Below are positions 1 through 9,286 of a stretch of 64,000 nucleotides of DNA, one piece after another. The notes below the pieces were generated by a model, which was not told the DNA's origin, searched no databases, and saw only the letters and a program-made list of their open reading frames with translations. The DNA lies in assembly GCA_030652115.1 (NCBI GenBank), contig JAUSBK010000008.1:1-64000 (forward strand), in the 5' to 3' direction. Source of the DNA: Coriobacteriia bacterium. Lineage in GTDB: Bacteria; Actinomycetota; Coriobacteriia; Anaerosomatales; Anaerosomataceae. Position numbers and translations under genes: made by a program. Numbering within the stretch: position 1 is the stretch's first letter; every line of letters starts with the position of its first letter.

Positions 1-1
1 T

Positions 2-733
2 CCGGTGGCCGTTGCGGACGCCTACAGCACGCCCGTGAACACCGCGAAGGTCGTTGCCGCGCCCGGCGTTCTCGCCAACGACACCGACACGGAGAGCAAC
101 CCGCTCACCGCGATCAAGGTCACGAACCCGTCGCACGGGTCTGCGACGCTCAACAGCAACGGATCGTTCACCTACACCCCCACTGCGAGCTGGAGCGGCA
201 CCGACAGCTTCACCTACAAGGCCAACGACGGCTCGGCCGATTCCAACACGGTCACCGTGACCATCACCGTGACCCCAGGCGCCCCGGTGACGCTCGCCCC
301 GGTCTATCGCTTCTACAACTTCACCAACAACACGCACTTCTTCACACCGTCGCTCGAAGAGGCCAACGGTGTGATCGCCAACTACCCGAAGGTCTTCCGC
401 TACGAGGGCATCGCCTACTACACCAACCCGGCTAACAACACGCAGCCGCTCTACCGCTTCTACAACCGCAACAGCAGCAGCCACTTCTATACCGCCTCGG
501 CCCAGGAAGCGGCGCACATTCTCGCCACGTGGCCGACCATCTTCCAGCTTGATGGCCAGACCTACTCGGTGAACCCCGCGCCGGTCGCCAACAGCGTGCC
601 CGTCTACCGCTTCTTCAATCGCACGAACGGCAGCCACTTCTACACGGCCTCGGCCGAAGAGGCCGACATGGTGATCGCCAACTGGTCGAACGTCTACAGC
701 TTCGAAGGGCCGGCATTCTGGCTCGGGCAGTGA
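2..733 (+). CDS. Secreted/surface repeat protein, C-terminal part (Ig/cadherin-like domain + three DUF5648 repeats)
   Basis: The frame is open at the left window edge, so the N-terminus and any signal peptide are missing; the stop is TGA at 731-733. The first ~90 visible residues look like a Big_9/cadherin-like (VCBS/tandem-95 type) domain, with VLANDTD, GSFTYTP and FTYKANDG. Three modules of ~45 residues then begin at 299, 446 and 599. Each has the pattern PxYRFxN, then HFxT, a short acidic helix, and YEG/FEG; this matches DUF5648 (PF18885), a module of unknown function found on secreted bacterial proteins. The protein ends directly after the third module. The CAP-domain protein at 30633-32234 carries the same triple module, so the two may share a surface-binding role (inference). 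The family is likely; the function is unknown. Confidence 0.8.
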   Translation, partial: PVAVADAYSTPVNTAKVVAAPGVLANDTDTESNPLTAIKVTNPSHGSATLNSNGSFTYTPTASWSGTDSFTYKANDGSADSNTVTVTITVTPGAPVTLAPVYRFYNFTNNTHFFTPSLEEANGVIANYPKVFRYEGIAYYTNPANNTQPLYRFYNRNSSSHFYTASAQEAAHILATWPTIFQLDGQTYSVNPAPVANSVPVYRFFNRTNGSHFYTASAEEADMVIANWSNVYSFEGPAFWLGQ

Positions 734-799
734 TGCGCTGAAACCTCGGTCTTGTGCGAGATTTCTGTCCGAATGGCAGGTTTTGTCGTGCTGGCATCG

Positions 800-805
800 T
801 ATACT
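800..805 (+). promoter_or_regulatory. Candidate -10 box (TATACT) for the multihaem cytochrome gene
   Basis: TATACT matches the sigma-70 -10 consensus at five of six bases and lies 66 bases before the chosen start at 872. No convincing -35 box sits at the usual spacing. If used, it excludes the more upstream in-frame ATG at 752. Confidence 0.35.
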
Positions 806-871
806 GTCAACAAGCATGGGCGGTCCGCCACCGGCGAATGGCTAATCGCTTGGCACGAGTGGAACGGTGAC

Positions 872-3841
872 ATGATCCAGGGTATGGGGCTCCTCCGCAG
901 AGCAGTCACGAGGGGCGTTGTTCTCGTCTCTCTGGTTCTGGCTCTCGGTATACCCGCCACCGCATTCGCCGAGGCCCCCCACGTTGCCACCACCCCCACG
1001 CCGGATACCTGCTCGATGTGTCACCGCGCGCACACCGCTCCGGCCGACTTCGGCCGCATCGACGCCGACAGCTGGGAGATGACGTCCTCCGCGCTCGCGA
1101 TCGCGGTGCCGGTCGCCGAGGGCGACACGGCACTCTGCTACGTCTGCCACGGGGTCGACGCTCTCGGGTCGGGCACGCCGATCGGCGGCGACTTCGCCGA
1201 GACCTCCATCCACACGCTGGCGCCTACGGCGAGCCCGTTCGGCCCCTCGGTCAAGTACTGCAGCAACTGCCACGACAGTCACGGCGCCGCCGAGAGCGCT
1301 CCCGGCATCCCCTACGCCAAGCTGCTTCGCGCTCGCACCGAGAGCGGGACTGCCGTGTATCGGGACTCGGAGTACTGCGGCACGTGCCATGAGGTGCGAG
1401 TGGAGAGCCGATTCCCCGGCGTGACGGTCTACGAGCAGACGGCGCACTACGGGTCGCTTCCCAACCCGGCGAGCGGCACGCTCATCCGGTGCTCGATCTG
1501 CCACGAAGAGCACGGCTCGGCGATCGCACCGCTCGTGATCTCGGAGGTGACGCCGCCTTCGGTCACCGCCACCGAGACCGTGACGGCGAACGACCGGACC
1601 TTCTGCTTCACCTGCCACCCTGATGAGAGTGGCGTCTACCCGGGCGAGGACGACTACGACGATTCGGCGCACGGCTCCTCGGATGCCACCACGACGATCC
1701 CCGGCGAGTGGCCGGCCGACGACGCGGAGCGCCTGGTGGGCGAGTGTCAGGTCTGCCACGCGCCGATGGGGCGCGATGACGGCGACGGTGCGCCGATCCC
1801 CACGCTCCTCGAAGCCGAGTACACAGCGCTCTGTCTCAGCTGCCACGATACGGATGGCCCCGCGGAGACCGACGCCAGCCCGCTCCTGTATCCGGACACC
1901 GCGGCCACGCAGCTCGAGATCGTTGCCGGGTTCTCGGCGGAGACGACGACCGTGATCTTCAGCACCGTCGCCGTGTGGGGCACCGATGCAGCCGATACAG
2001 CGCCACGCGACCTCGTGGGGCCGCGCTTCTACGAGTCCGCCGTAGGGACGTCAGGAATACTGGCGGTCGGCGACATCGACGGTGTTGACGGGCAGAACGT
2101 CGTTGTGGCTGACCAATCGTCCAACAAGCTCTTCCTGTTCGCTCCCGATGCTCTCAAGGGCCTGTCGTCGTACCTCTTCGAGCCGGGCTGGATCGCGATC
2201 GGTGGCATCGCCGACTTTCTCGCGATCGCGGACGTCATCGATGATGCAAGCAACCGGCCCGAGATATGCGTGATCGTCGGAGACACGCTCTACGTCTATC
2301 GCTACGACATCGTCGGCAACCCGCTTGAGAGCGTGGGCTCCGTGTCCGGCCTCGGCGCGGACATCACGGGCCTTGCCGCCGGTGACCTCGACGCTGACGG
2401 CGTGGCCGAACTCGTGGTGACCGACGCGGACGCGCCCGAGATCCACATCATCGACGGTGGCACCGGCTCGCTCGTGGCCACCACCCGTGCGGCCAAGGCC
2501 GGCGTGCGGGGGCCGAGCATCGGCGACGTAGATACAGCGCCCGGCATCGAGTTCGCGGTGGCCAACGCCGACGAGGTCACCGACCAGGTGACCGTCTACG
2601 ACGACGAGGGAAACGAGATCGACAGCGCCTCGCTGTCAGGTGCGGGCACCGCGAAAGCGTGGGATACGCTCATCGCCGACGTACTGCCCGGCTCGGTTCC
2701 GGCCGGTGATGAGCTCGTGGTCGCTGCGAATGGCGCCGAGGGTGACAGCCACGTGCTCACCTTCCTGCAGGCCGTCGGTGGCGGCATCGGCACCTCGGCT
2801 AGTTACCTCACCGGCCCCGGCTACGGCACCGGATCACTTGCCGCCGGAGACATCGATGGCGACACGTACGCCGAGCTGATCGTCGGCAACGGCGGCTACT
2901 GGAGCCGGGTCATCACTGAAGCGGCGCCGCCCAGCGTGCAGGTCTTCAACCACAATGCGGGCCAGACCGCGTTCGACACGACGCTCACAGAAACGCTCCA
3001 CGCCGGCGGCGTCGAGCGCGCCGGTGCGGCGCCCACGCTCGCGGTCGCCGACCTCGGCGGCGTGGGACCCTCAAGGCACCCGGTGGGCGTGCGGGAGGAC
3101 GCACACGAGGTGGACGAGGCAGCGCCGGTCCTCCGCCACGTGGAGTGCGTGGACTGCCACAACTCGCATGAGGCGACCTCCACCGTCGGCATCGCCCCGG
3201 CAGCGTACGGTCGCATCCTCGGCACGAACGGGGCCACGGCGGCGCTCGTTGCTGCCGAGCCGGTGACCAACGAATACGAGCTCTGCTACAAGTGCCACTC
3301 GGCCTACCAGGACGAGGCTGGCCTCGAGGGCTCGAGCGACATCTCGGCGCTGTTCGATGCGGGTAACGCGAGCATGCATGCGGTCGAGCAGGCGCAGACG
3401 ACGACGATCAACGTCGAGACGTTCGAGGACAGCTGGGACGAGGACTCGGTGCTCTACTGCATCGACTGTCATGCCACCGCCGAGGCCACGCCGGAAGTCG
3501 CCGGTCCGCACTCCTCGGCCGAGGCGCCGATCCTGCGCTCGCCCTATCTCGGTGTCGCGCCGTCCAACATGGATGGGCTGTGCTACGACTGCCACAAGTA
3601 CGCCGTGTACTACACGGGAGCGGACGACACGGTTGCCGCGACGGGAAGCGCCTTCCGCAATGGCGCGGTTGTACTCCACAATCTGCACGTGGCAGACCAC
3701 GGCTTCGGCTGCGCTGCGTGTCACGACACGCATGGCGTCGAGGACAACGAGCGCCTCATCCGGGACACGATCGACTTCGACGCGGCGACGCGAACCTGCG
3801 AGGGCGCGTGTCATCCGCTCGGCATCACCTACACACCCTAA
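872..3841 (+). CDS. Secreted 14-haem c-type cytochrome with an internal FG-GAP beta-propeller
   Basis: Predicted length is 989 residues. The start at ATG 872 (or ATG 884) puts a signal peptide first: basic residues LLRR, a hydrophobic run and AFA-EA as cleavage site. An in-frame ATG at 752 would add 40 residues without signal character. Eight CXXCH motifs (CSMCH, CYVCH, CSNCH, CGTCH, CSICH, CFTCH, CQVCH, CLSCH) occupy residues ~47-325. Next come roughly 350 residues with FG-GAP/integrin-like calcium-loop repeats (GDIDGVDG, GDLDADG, GDIDGDT). Five more CXXCH motifs (CVDCH, CYKCH, CIDCH, CYDCH, CAACH) follow, and last a CX3CH (CEGACH, 3797-3814). Many motifs are followed by xxH (CHDSH, CHNSH, CHDTH), as in doubly His-ligated multihaem proteins. 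No C-terminal membrane anchor is visible. The likely role is extracytoplasmic electron transfer; the partner is unknown. The nearby ccm and haem genes would supply its cofactor. Confidence 0.88.
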   Translation: MIQGMGLLRRAVTRGVVLVSLVLALGIPATAFAEAPHVATTPTPDTCSMCHRAHTAPADFGRIDADSWEMTSSALAIAVPVAEGDTALCYVCHGVDALGSGTPIGGDFAETSIHTLAPTASPFGPSVKYCSNCHDSHGAAESAPGIPYAKLLRARTESGTAVYRDSEYCGTCHEVRVESRFPGVTVYEQTAHYGSLPNPASGTLIRCSICHEEHGSAIAPLVISEVTPPSVTATETVTANDRTFCFTCHPDESGVYPGEDDYDDSAHGSSDATTTIPGEWPADDAERLVGECQVCHAPMGRDDGDGAPIPTLLEAEYTALCLSCHDTDGPAETDASPLLYPDTAATQLEIVAGFSAETTTVIFSTVAVWGTDAADTAPRDLVGPRFYESAVGTSGILAVGDIDGVDGQNVVVADQSSNKLFLFAPDALKGLSSYLFEPGWIAIGGIADFLAIADVIDDASNRPEICVIVGDTLYVYRYDIVGNPLESVGSVSGLGADITGLAAGDLDADGVAELVVTDADAPEIHIIDGGTGSLVATTRAAKAGVRGPSIGDVDTAPGIEFAVANADEVTDQVTVYDDEGNEIDSASLSGAGTAKAWDTLIADVLPGSVPAGDELVVAANGAEGDSHVLTFLQAVGGGIGTSASYLTGPGYGTGSLAAGDIDGDTYAELIVGNGGYWSRVITEAAPPSVQVFNHNAGQTAFDTTLTETLHAGGVERAGAAPTLAVADLGGVGPSRHPVGVREDAHEVDEAAPVLRHVECVDCHNSHEATSTVGIAPAAYGRILGTNGATAALVAAEPVTNEYELCYKCHSAYQDEAGLEGSSDISALFDAGNASMHAVEQAQTTTINVETFEDSWDEDSVLYCIDCHATAEATPEVAGPHSSAEAPILRSPYLGVAPSNMDGLCYDCHKYAVYYTGADDTVAATGSAFRNGAVVLHNLHVADHGFGCAACHDTHGVEDNERLIRDTIDFDAATRTCEGACHPLGITYTP

Positions 3842-3890
3842 GGATTCGGGGCAGTTCCCGGGCGACGCTGCGCATGTCAGGGGCGCCAGG

Positions 3891-3896
3891 TAGAAT
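3891..3896 (+). promoter_or_regulatory. Candidate -10 box (TAGAAT) for the yhaO-yhaN pair
   Basis: TAGAAT lies 33 bases upstream of the GTG start at 3930, in the 88-base gap after the cytochrome gene. No good -35 hexamer was found at 16-18 bases, so support is weak. Confidence 0.3.
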
Positions 3897-3929
3897 CACG
3901 CTGTTGGTCCGAGTCCGCCAGGAGGGGTT

Positions 3930-5186
3930 GTGGCAGAGCCGGTTCGTTTCGTGCATGCAGCAGACCTGCATCTCGACGCGCCCTTCAAGGGCGTGGACGC
4001 CACTGATGCGCGCGTCGGTGACGCGCTGATCGCGTCCACGTATGACGCGCTTGACTCGCTCGTTGCCGCTTGCATCGGTCACGATGCGGACTTCCTGGTG
4101 ATCGCGGGAGACGTCTACAACGCGAGCGAGAAGTCCCTGCGCGCCGAGTTCGCCTTCCGCGACGCGTGCGTGCGTCTCAACGAGGCGGGCATCGGCGTGT
4201 TCGTTGCACGAGGGAACCACGACCCGGCGAGCGGTCGCTCGGCGGGGATCACGCTGCCTGAGAACGTGCACGTCTTCTCCGAGCACGAAGTCGAGCGCAT
4301 CCCGATCGAGCGCAGCGGGCGGATCGTCTGCGCGCTGTACGGCAGGTCGTTCCGCACTGCCGCCGAGAAGAGCAACCTTGCGACGAGCTTCAGCCGTCAG
4401 GCCAGCGACCCGCTCGCCATCGGCGTGCTTCACGCGAATGTCGGCGGCCGAACGGACTACGAGCCCTACGCGCCCTGCTCGCTCGAGGACCTGCGTGCCG
4501 CGCGGATGGACTACTGGGCGCTCGGGCACATCCACAAGCCCGAGGTCCTTGCTGAGCACCCGGCCGTGGCCTACAGCGGCTGCACGCAGGGGCTGAGCCC
4601 GAACGAGTCGGGGCTGCGTGGCTGCCGCATCGTCACGCTCGATTCCGAGGGTGCCACAGCCGAGTTCATCCCCACGTCGAGCGTGGTCTGGACCCGGCAG
4701 ACGGTGGACATCGCCGGGGTGGAGAGCATCGAGGAGCTGCTGACGGCACTTTCCCGCGCGGTCGACGAGGCGAGCCGTGCCGCCGAGGGTCGTCCGGCCG
4801 TGACACGCATCGAGATCGCAGGACGCAGCGTCGTTCATGCCGAGCTTGCGCGTCCGGGTGTGCTACGTGACGTGCTCGCAGACGTGCGGCCGGCAGCGCT
4901 CGAGCGGGATCCGTGGGTGTGGGTCGATCGCATCGCAGACGCCACGCGGCCCGTGTACAGCCTGGACACGCTGCGCGAGAGCGCGGACTTCGCGGGCGAT
5001 CTCGTTCGCTTGACCGATGCGCTGCTCGCCGACGAGCGGGTGCTTCTCGCACTCGTGGACGGCGCATCTGGTCCGGTCCTCTCGGCTATGGATGCGCGAG
5101 ACGTGCCCGCCGTGGACGCAGCTTCGCTGCTCGCGCGTGCGCGTGACCTTGCGCTCGATCGCATGCTCGCCGAGGAGGACCGATGA
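3930..5186 (+). CDS. yhaO: DNA repair exonuclease of the SbcD/YhaO metallophosphoesterase family
   Basis: This 418-residue protein starts at GTG 3930, five bases after a strong AGGAGGGG site. The N-terminal half has the calcineurin-like metallophosphoesterase motifs in order: AADLHLD (DxH), AGDVYN (GDxx), ARGNHD (GNHD), a lone His in GVLHAN and LGHIH (GHxH). These bind two metal ions. The family (YhaO, SbcD, Mre11) acts as a nuclease subunit partnered with an SMC-like ATPase. The next gene is such an ATPase and overlaps this one by four bases (ATGA), which supports a complex. The C-terminal ~150 residues probably form the capping/ATPase-binding region. Length fits YhaO better than the shorter classical SbcD. 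Confidence 0.85.
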   Translation: MAEPVRFVHAADLHLDAPFKGVDATDARVGDALIASTYDALDSLVAACIGHDADFLVIAGDVYNASEKSLRAEFAFRDACVRLNEAGIGVFVARGNHDPASGRSAGITLPENVHVFSEHEVERIPIERSGRIVCALYGRSFRTAAEKSNLATSFSRQASDPLAIGVLHANVGGRTDYEPYAPCSLEDLRAARMDYWALGHIHKPEVLAEHPAVAYSGCTQGLSPNESGLRGCRIVTLDSEGATAEFIPTSSVVWTRQTVDIAGVESIEELLTALSRAVDEASRAAEGRPAVTRIEIAGRSVVHAELARPGVLRDVLADVRPAALERDPWVWVDRIADATRPVYSLDTLRESADFAGDLVRLTDALLADERVLLALVDGASGPVLSAMDARDVPAVDAASLLARARDLALDRMLAEEDR

Positions 5187-7897
5187 GGCTTCGGCGCATC
5201 GAGGCGGAGCGCTACGGCGCGCTCGCGGGCGCCACGCTCGGCGAGCTGGGAGACGGCTTGACGATCGTGCACGGCCCGAACGAGGCCGGGAAGTCGTCGT
5301 TCACCGCGCTCGTGCGCCACGTGCTGTACCGGTATCCCACCGGTCGCGACAGCGAGGCGGGATACGCGGTCGGCGGGGAGGGCCGCTGCGCGCGGCTCGT
5401 GTTCGAAGACGATTCCGGCGCGTGGGTGATCGAGCGCACCGAAGGTACCCACGGCGGGCGGGTGAGCGTCCGCACGCTCGCCGGTCCGGACCGGCCCGAA
5501 CTGCTCGATGAGCTCACGCGCGGCGTGAGCGAGCTCGCCTACCGGACCGTCTTCGGCTTCGGGCTTGGCGAGATGGCGGCCATCGAGGACCTTCGCAGCG
5601 AGGGCGACAGCGTGATCTCACGCCTGTACGCCGCGAGCGCCGGCCTCCGGGTGAGTCCGCAGGAGGTGCGCGCGGCCGTGGACCGCGAGGCAGCCGACCT
5701 GTTCAAGGCCGCCGGTCGCAAGCCGCCGGTGAACGCACTCATCGCCGAGTTGCGCTCGAGTCGCGCCGAGCTGCGCGGCCTGCGCACGGAGGCAGAATCG
5801 TTCATGGCCGACCAGGAGCACCTGGCCGAGCTGGCGGCGCAGCTGGACGAGGCCCGGGGCGTCCGCGACGCGGCCCGCGAGCGGGCGACCGGTCTGGCTG
5901 TGGCCGTGGAGCGTGCCGACGAGAAGCTCGGGATCATCGATGCGCAGGAAGAGGTGCTCAAGACCCTTCGGCGCGAGCGGAGGCAGCTCGAGGAAGAGGC
6001 TTCCGGGATCACGGTCGACGAGGCGCTGCTGGCGGTGGCTCCCGAACTCGACGCGCTGCTCGAGGAAGCTGCGGGCCACACTCGCGCCACACAGTCGCTC
6101 GGCGAGCTCGAAGGCGCGCTCGTGCGCGCCGAGACGCGGGCCGCAGACGCCGCCGCCCGCACGGGGCTCTCCGCCGAGACGCTTGCCGGTCTCGGCGACG
6201 GTCATGACTGCACCGCCGCGATCGAGGAGGCTCGCGAGGACCTGCAGCGCCTGCATGGGCTCGCCGACTCGCGCAGCGAGGCCGTGCAGCGGACCGCGGA
6301 GATCCGCGCGGCCGCGCAGGGAGCGCTCGCGCGGGCGGTCGGCCCGCTCGGCATCTCGGGCGACGCCGACGAGGTCATCGCCGAGCGTCTCGCCGCGGTC
6401 GATGCGCTCGAAGTGGTGCGTGGTGGCGCACACGTCACTGGCCGACCTCGGGCCGACATTCCCGTGCTCATCATGTTGCTCTCCGGCCTCGTGGCACTCG
6501 GCACGGGTGTCTTCCTGCGCGAGTGGGTGACCGTGGGCGTCGGCGCAGTGCTCGCCGTGCTCGGCGTCGTGTTCCTGCTCGGCGGTCGTCGCGGCGTGCT
6601 GCACGCGCCTGCCGGCGATGAACACGTCTACCTCACGATGCTCGGCCTCAGCGCCGAGGCGGGAGTGCTTGAGGTCTCGCGCGCGCGGCGCGCACTCGAG
6701 GCTGCACGTTCGGCGGCCGAGGCGGCTGCGGCGGCAGAGCGCGAGGCCCGTGAGGCCGAGCGCGAGGCGTCGCTCGCCTTCGACTCGCTCGAGACCCGGC
6801 AAACGCTGTGGTCGGCGTGGCTCGCAGAGCGAGGGTTGGACGCGTTGCTGAGTCCGGCTGCAGCGGCTACTCTCGTCGCACTCGTGCGCGACGCGCACGT
6901 CGGCGGGGTGGCAGCCGAGGACGCGCGGCAGGCCTATGGTCATGCTGCCGAGCAGCTCGACGCATTCGCCGTCCGCTTCGCCGATGCGGCGCGGCCGTTC
7001 ACCGAGGCGCCTGCCGTGCTATCGCGGGATGACGTGCCGGCGCTGGCGAATCGCCTGAGAGATGCGTTGACCGCCGCCCGGGCCGCTGTGGCCCGTCGTG
7101 ACGAGGTCTCCCGCGCGATGACGGCGCTCGATGAGCGCATCGCCGACGAGGGCGATCGCGCTGCGAAGGCGTCGGGCGAACTGCTCGAGGTGCTCGCGCG
7201 GTTCGATCTGGCGGAAGGCGGGACGCACGAGGACCTTCGCCTGCTGTGCGCGGGCGCGGAGCGGGAGCAGGCTGAAGCGAACGCCGCCTACGACGAACTC
7301 GCGCAGACGAAGCATCAGCTCGAAGGTCGGCTCGAGAGCGGTGCACGGGAACGGCGCATCGGTGAGCTCCATCTGACGGAAGCCGGACTTGCCGAGCGCC
7401 TTGAAGACGCAGTTGACCGCCATCTCGTGCTGGCGGTCGCGTCACGCCTCTTGACCGAAGCGCAGGACCGCTACCAGCGCGAACGCCAGCCGGAGGTCGT
7501 GCGGAGCGCAAGCCGGCACTTCACGACGATGACTGACGGCCGCTACACGGGTCTCGCCGTCCCGCTCGGCGACGGCCGCATCGAGGTCTTCGACGCACGT
7601 GCCAACACGCGGACTTCGGAGTTGCTGTCGCGCGGCACCGCCGAGCAGCTGTACCTCGCGGTGCGGCTCGGGCTCATCGGACAGCTGGGCGAGGTGGGCG
7701 CGGGGTTGCCCGTGCTGATGGACGACGTCCTCGTGAACTTCGATCCTGCGCGCCGCCGGGGCGCCGCAGAGGCGATCGCAGAGCTTGCCTCCGGGCGACA
7801 GGTCGTGTTCTTCACCTGCCACCCGGAGACCGCCGATATGATGGCCGAGGTCGCCGACGCACCCGTGCGCCTCGACCTGCCGCGCCTCGGCTGCTAG
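5183..7897 (+). CDS. yhaN: SMC-like AAA ATPase of the YhaN/SbcC type with an internal membrane hairpin
   Basis: A 904-residue ATPase starting at ATG 5183 inside the stop of the upstream nuclease gene. The Walker A motif GPNEAGKS is at residues 31-38. The ABC-type signature LSRGTAEQ is near residue 813, and Walker B with D-loop (VLMDDVLVNFD) near 844, the head-domain order of Rad50/SbcC proteins. Between them are long Ala/Glu/Arg-rich heptad stretches, i.e. coiled coil. Unlike SbcC, residues ~425-472 form two hydrophobic segments, a feature of the YhaN branch; no CXXC zinc hook was noticed. Expected role: ATP-driven partner of the 3930-5186 nuclease in DNA end processing, possibly membrane-attached. 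The gene ends three bases before a convergent gene. Confidence 0.82.
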   Translation: MRLRRIEAERYGALAGATLGELGDGLTIVHGPNEAGKSSFTALVRHVLYRYPTGRDSEAGYAVGGEGRCARLVFEDDSGAWVIERTEGTHGGRVSVRTLAGPDRPELLDELTRGVSELAYRTVFGFGLGEMAAIEDLRSEGDSVISRLYAASAGLRVSPQEVRAAVDREAADLFKAAGRKPPVNALIAELRSSRAELRGLRTEAESFMADQEHLAELAAQLDEARGVRDAARERATGLAVAVERADEKLGIIDAQEEVLKTLRRERRQLEEEASGITVDEALLAVAPELDALLEEAAGHTRATQSLGELEGALVRAETRAADAAARTGLSAETLAGLGDGHDCTAAIEEAREDLQRLHGLADSRSEAVQRTAEIRAAAQGALARAVGPLGISGDADEVIAERLAAVDALEVVRGGAHVTGRPRADIPVLIMLLSGLVALGTGVFLREWVTVGVGAVLAVLGVVFLLGGRRGVLHAPAGDEHVYLTMLGLSAEAGVLEVSRARRALEAARSAAEAAAAAEREAREAEREASLAFDSLETRQTLWSAWLAERGLDALLSPAAAATLVALVRDAHVGGVAAEDARQAYGHAAEQLDAFAVRFADAARPFTEAPAVLSRDDVPALANRLRDALTAARAAVARRDEVSRAMTALDERIADEGDRAAKASGELLEVLARFDLAEGGTHEDLRLLCAGAEREQAEANAAYDELAQTKHQLEGRLESGARERRIGELHLTEAGLAERLEDAVDRHLVLAVASRLLTEAQDRYQRERQPEVVRSASRHFTTMTDGRYTGLAVPLGDGRIEVFDARANTRTSELLSRGTAEQLYLAVRLGLIGQLGEVGAGLPVLMDDVLVNFDPARRRGAAEAIAELASGRQVVFFTCHPETADMMAEVADAPVRLDLPRLGC

Positions 7898-7900
7898 GCC

Positions 7901-9118
7901 CTAGGCGTTCGCGGGGAGCGGCGCCGGAACCGGCCCGTTGGCGGGCTGCTTGCCGAATACCCGGTCCCAATCCACGCGGCCGGTCTTCACCATGAAGAAG
8001 GCGAGCGTGAGTACCGATCCGACCGTAACGGCCAGACCCGTGAATCCCTGGAAGAAGAAGCTGTAGCTGAACAGCACGAGGAACACGAACTGGGCAAATG
8101 CGATCTCGACCAGGGCGCGGCCGCGTCCGAGCACCAGCGCGAGATAGCCGACGCACAGCGCGACCGAGGTGGCGCTCGCGATCGCGAAGGCGACGTTGAT
8201 GTCGATGTGGTCGGCAAGGTAGGCGAGCAGCAGGTGGAACGCGAAGAACCCGGCCGCCAAGAACGCGTAGTGCATCGGGTGGAGCCTGAGCCCGCTCGTC
8301 GCCGTGAGCAGCACGAGCGCCGCGAAGTAGAAGAGGAGCGACACGGGCGCAAAGAGCGAGATCCGCGCTGCAAGCGGCCCCGGGTTCTCCGGCTTCGGCA
8401 TGATGAGCCCGATCGGACGACCGGTCACGAGACTCTCGTACGTCCACACGAGCGACGCGCCGTCACCCTCGGCCCGGGCGTCTGTGGGCGACACCGCATC
8501 GGCGGGGTAGTCCACCTCGGCGAAGTCCGTGGTCATGGTGAGCGTGAAATCGTCCACGACCCGCGCTCCGTCCGGGGCGGGCAGGTAGCGCCACTCGTCG
8601 AGCCCCTGCGTGCGATAGCCGGTCTGCACCTCGGCGGTGTGCCCCGCAGGGAGCGCAAAGGTCGCCCGCGCGATGCCGTCGTCGTACACCACGGGCACCT
8701 CAGCTCCGTCCACGACCACTTTGAACCCGTCGTACACGCCGTCGTAGTTGGGGAAGGCGAAGTCCATAGAGGCCTGACCCGCCGCGGTGTCTGCGTTCGA
8801 GACGCGGTAGGTGGCGGCGAAGTCCACCGCGTACGTGGCGTACCACAGCAGTCCCTTGCGCCGCTGGTCGAGCGTGAAGTCGGCCGAAACGTCGGACCCG
8901 GCGATCGCGAGCGTCCGGTCGCCGCCCCCTTCGTCGCTTCGGAAGCTGAAGGCAGGCGCGTGCTGGGTCTGGGGTCCGCCCCAGAGTCCTTCGACCCGTT
9001 CGCCGAGCGACACGTCGGTGGTGTCGGTTCGGTACTGCACCGTGCCGGCGAGCACCATCCATCCGAGCGCAGCGACGACGAAGATGAATCCGATCGCGAC
9101 GAGCCTGATGACCTTCAT
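7901..9118 (-). CDS. CreD-like polytopic inner-membrane protein
   Basis: 405 residues, start ATG at 9118, preceded on the minus strand by GGAGGAGG. One N-terminal membrane segment (about residues 7-27) is followed by ~210 extracytoplasmic residues rich in beta-type sequence, then about six membrane segments from residue ~230 to the end. This layout, and the stretch around AFLAAGFFAFHLLLAYLADHI, resemble CreD (PF06123), a membrane protein of unknown biochemical function often near two-component genes. A histidine kinase and response regulator lie just upstream on the same strand (168-base gap), which fits. The match is by architecture and short segments only, so the family name is tentative. 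Confidence 0.5.
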   Translation of the reverse strand: MKVIRLVAIGFIFVVAALGWMVLAGTVQYRTDTTDVSLGERVEGLWGGPQTQHAPAFSFRSDEGGGDRTLAIAGSDVSADFTLDQRRKGLLWYATYAVDFAATYRVSNADTAAGQASMDFAFPNYDGVYDGFKVVVDGAEVPVVYDDGIARATFALPAGHTAEVQTGYRTQGLDEWRYLPAPDGARVVDDFTLTMTTDFAEVDYPADAVSPTDARAEGDGASLVWTYESLVTGRPIGLIMPKPENPGPLAARISLFAPVSLLFYFAALVLLTATSGLRLHPMHYAFLAAGFFAFHLLLAYLADHIDINVAFAIASATSVALCVGYLALVLGRGRALVEIAFAQFVFLVLFSYSFFFQGFTGLAVTVGSVLTLAFFMVKTGRVDWDRVFGKQPANGPVPAPLPANA

Positions 9119-9286
9119 GGGTCCTCCTCCGAGGGCGGCGGAACTGCTGCTTCAATCATCGTTGGGGGAGGTGGCATTCGGGCGGCGGTGCGGTACCGGA
9201 TGCCCGACGGTCGTGCATCGGCACGATGACGGGAGGATGCCGGGCGGGTGTTTTGGTCCGAGCGCGGAGCACCCGCGCAGGCCGTG

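Noticed and set aside
734-871. Cyclic-di-GMP riboswitch before the cytochrome gene
   Set aside because: Such RNAs occur before multihaem cytochromes in other bacteria, but the conserved core bases were not found here.
9245-9277. Terminator between the histidine kinase and CreD-like genes
   Set aside because: GCGGGTG/CACCCGC arms exist with a long loop, but there is no T-run on the minus strand and pairing is short.
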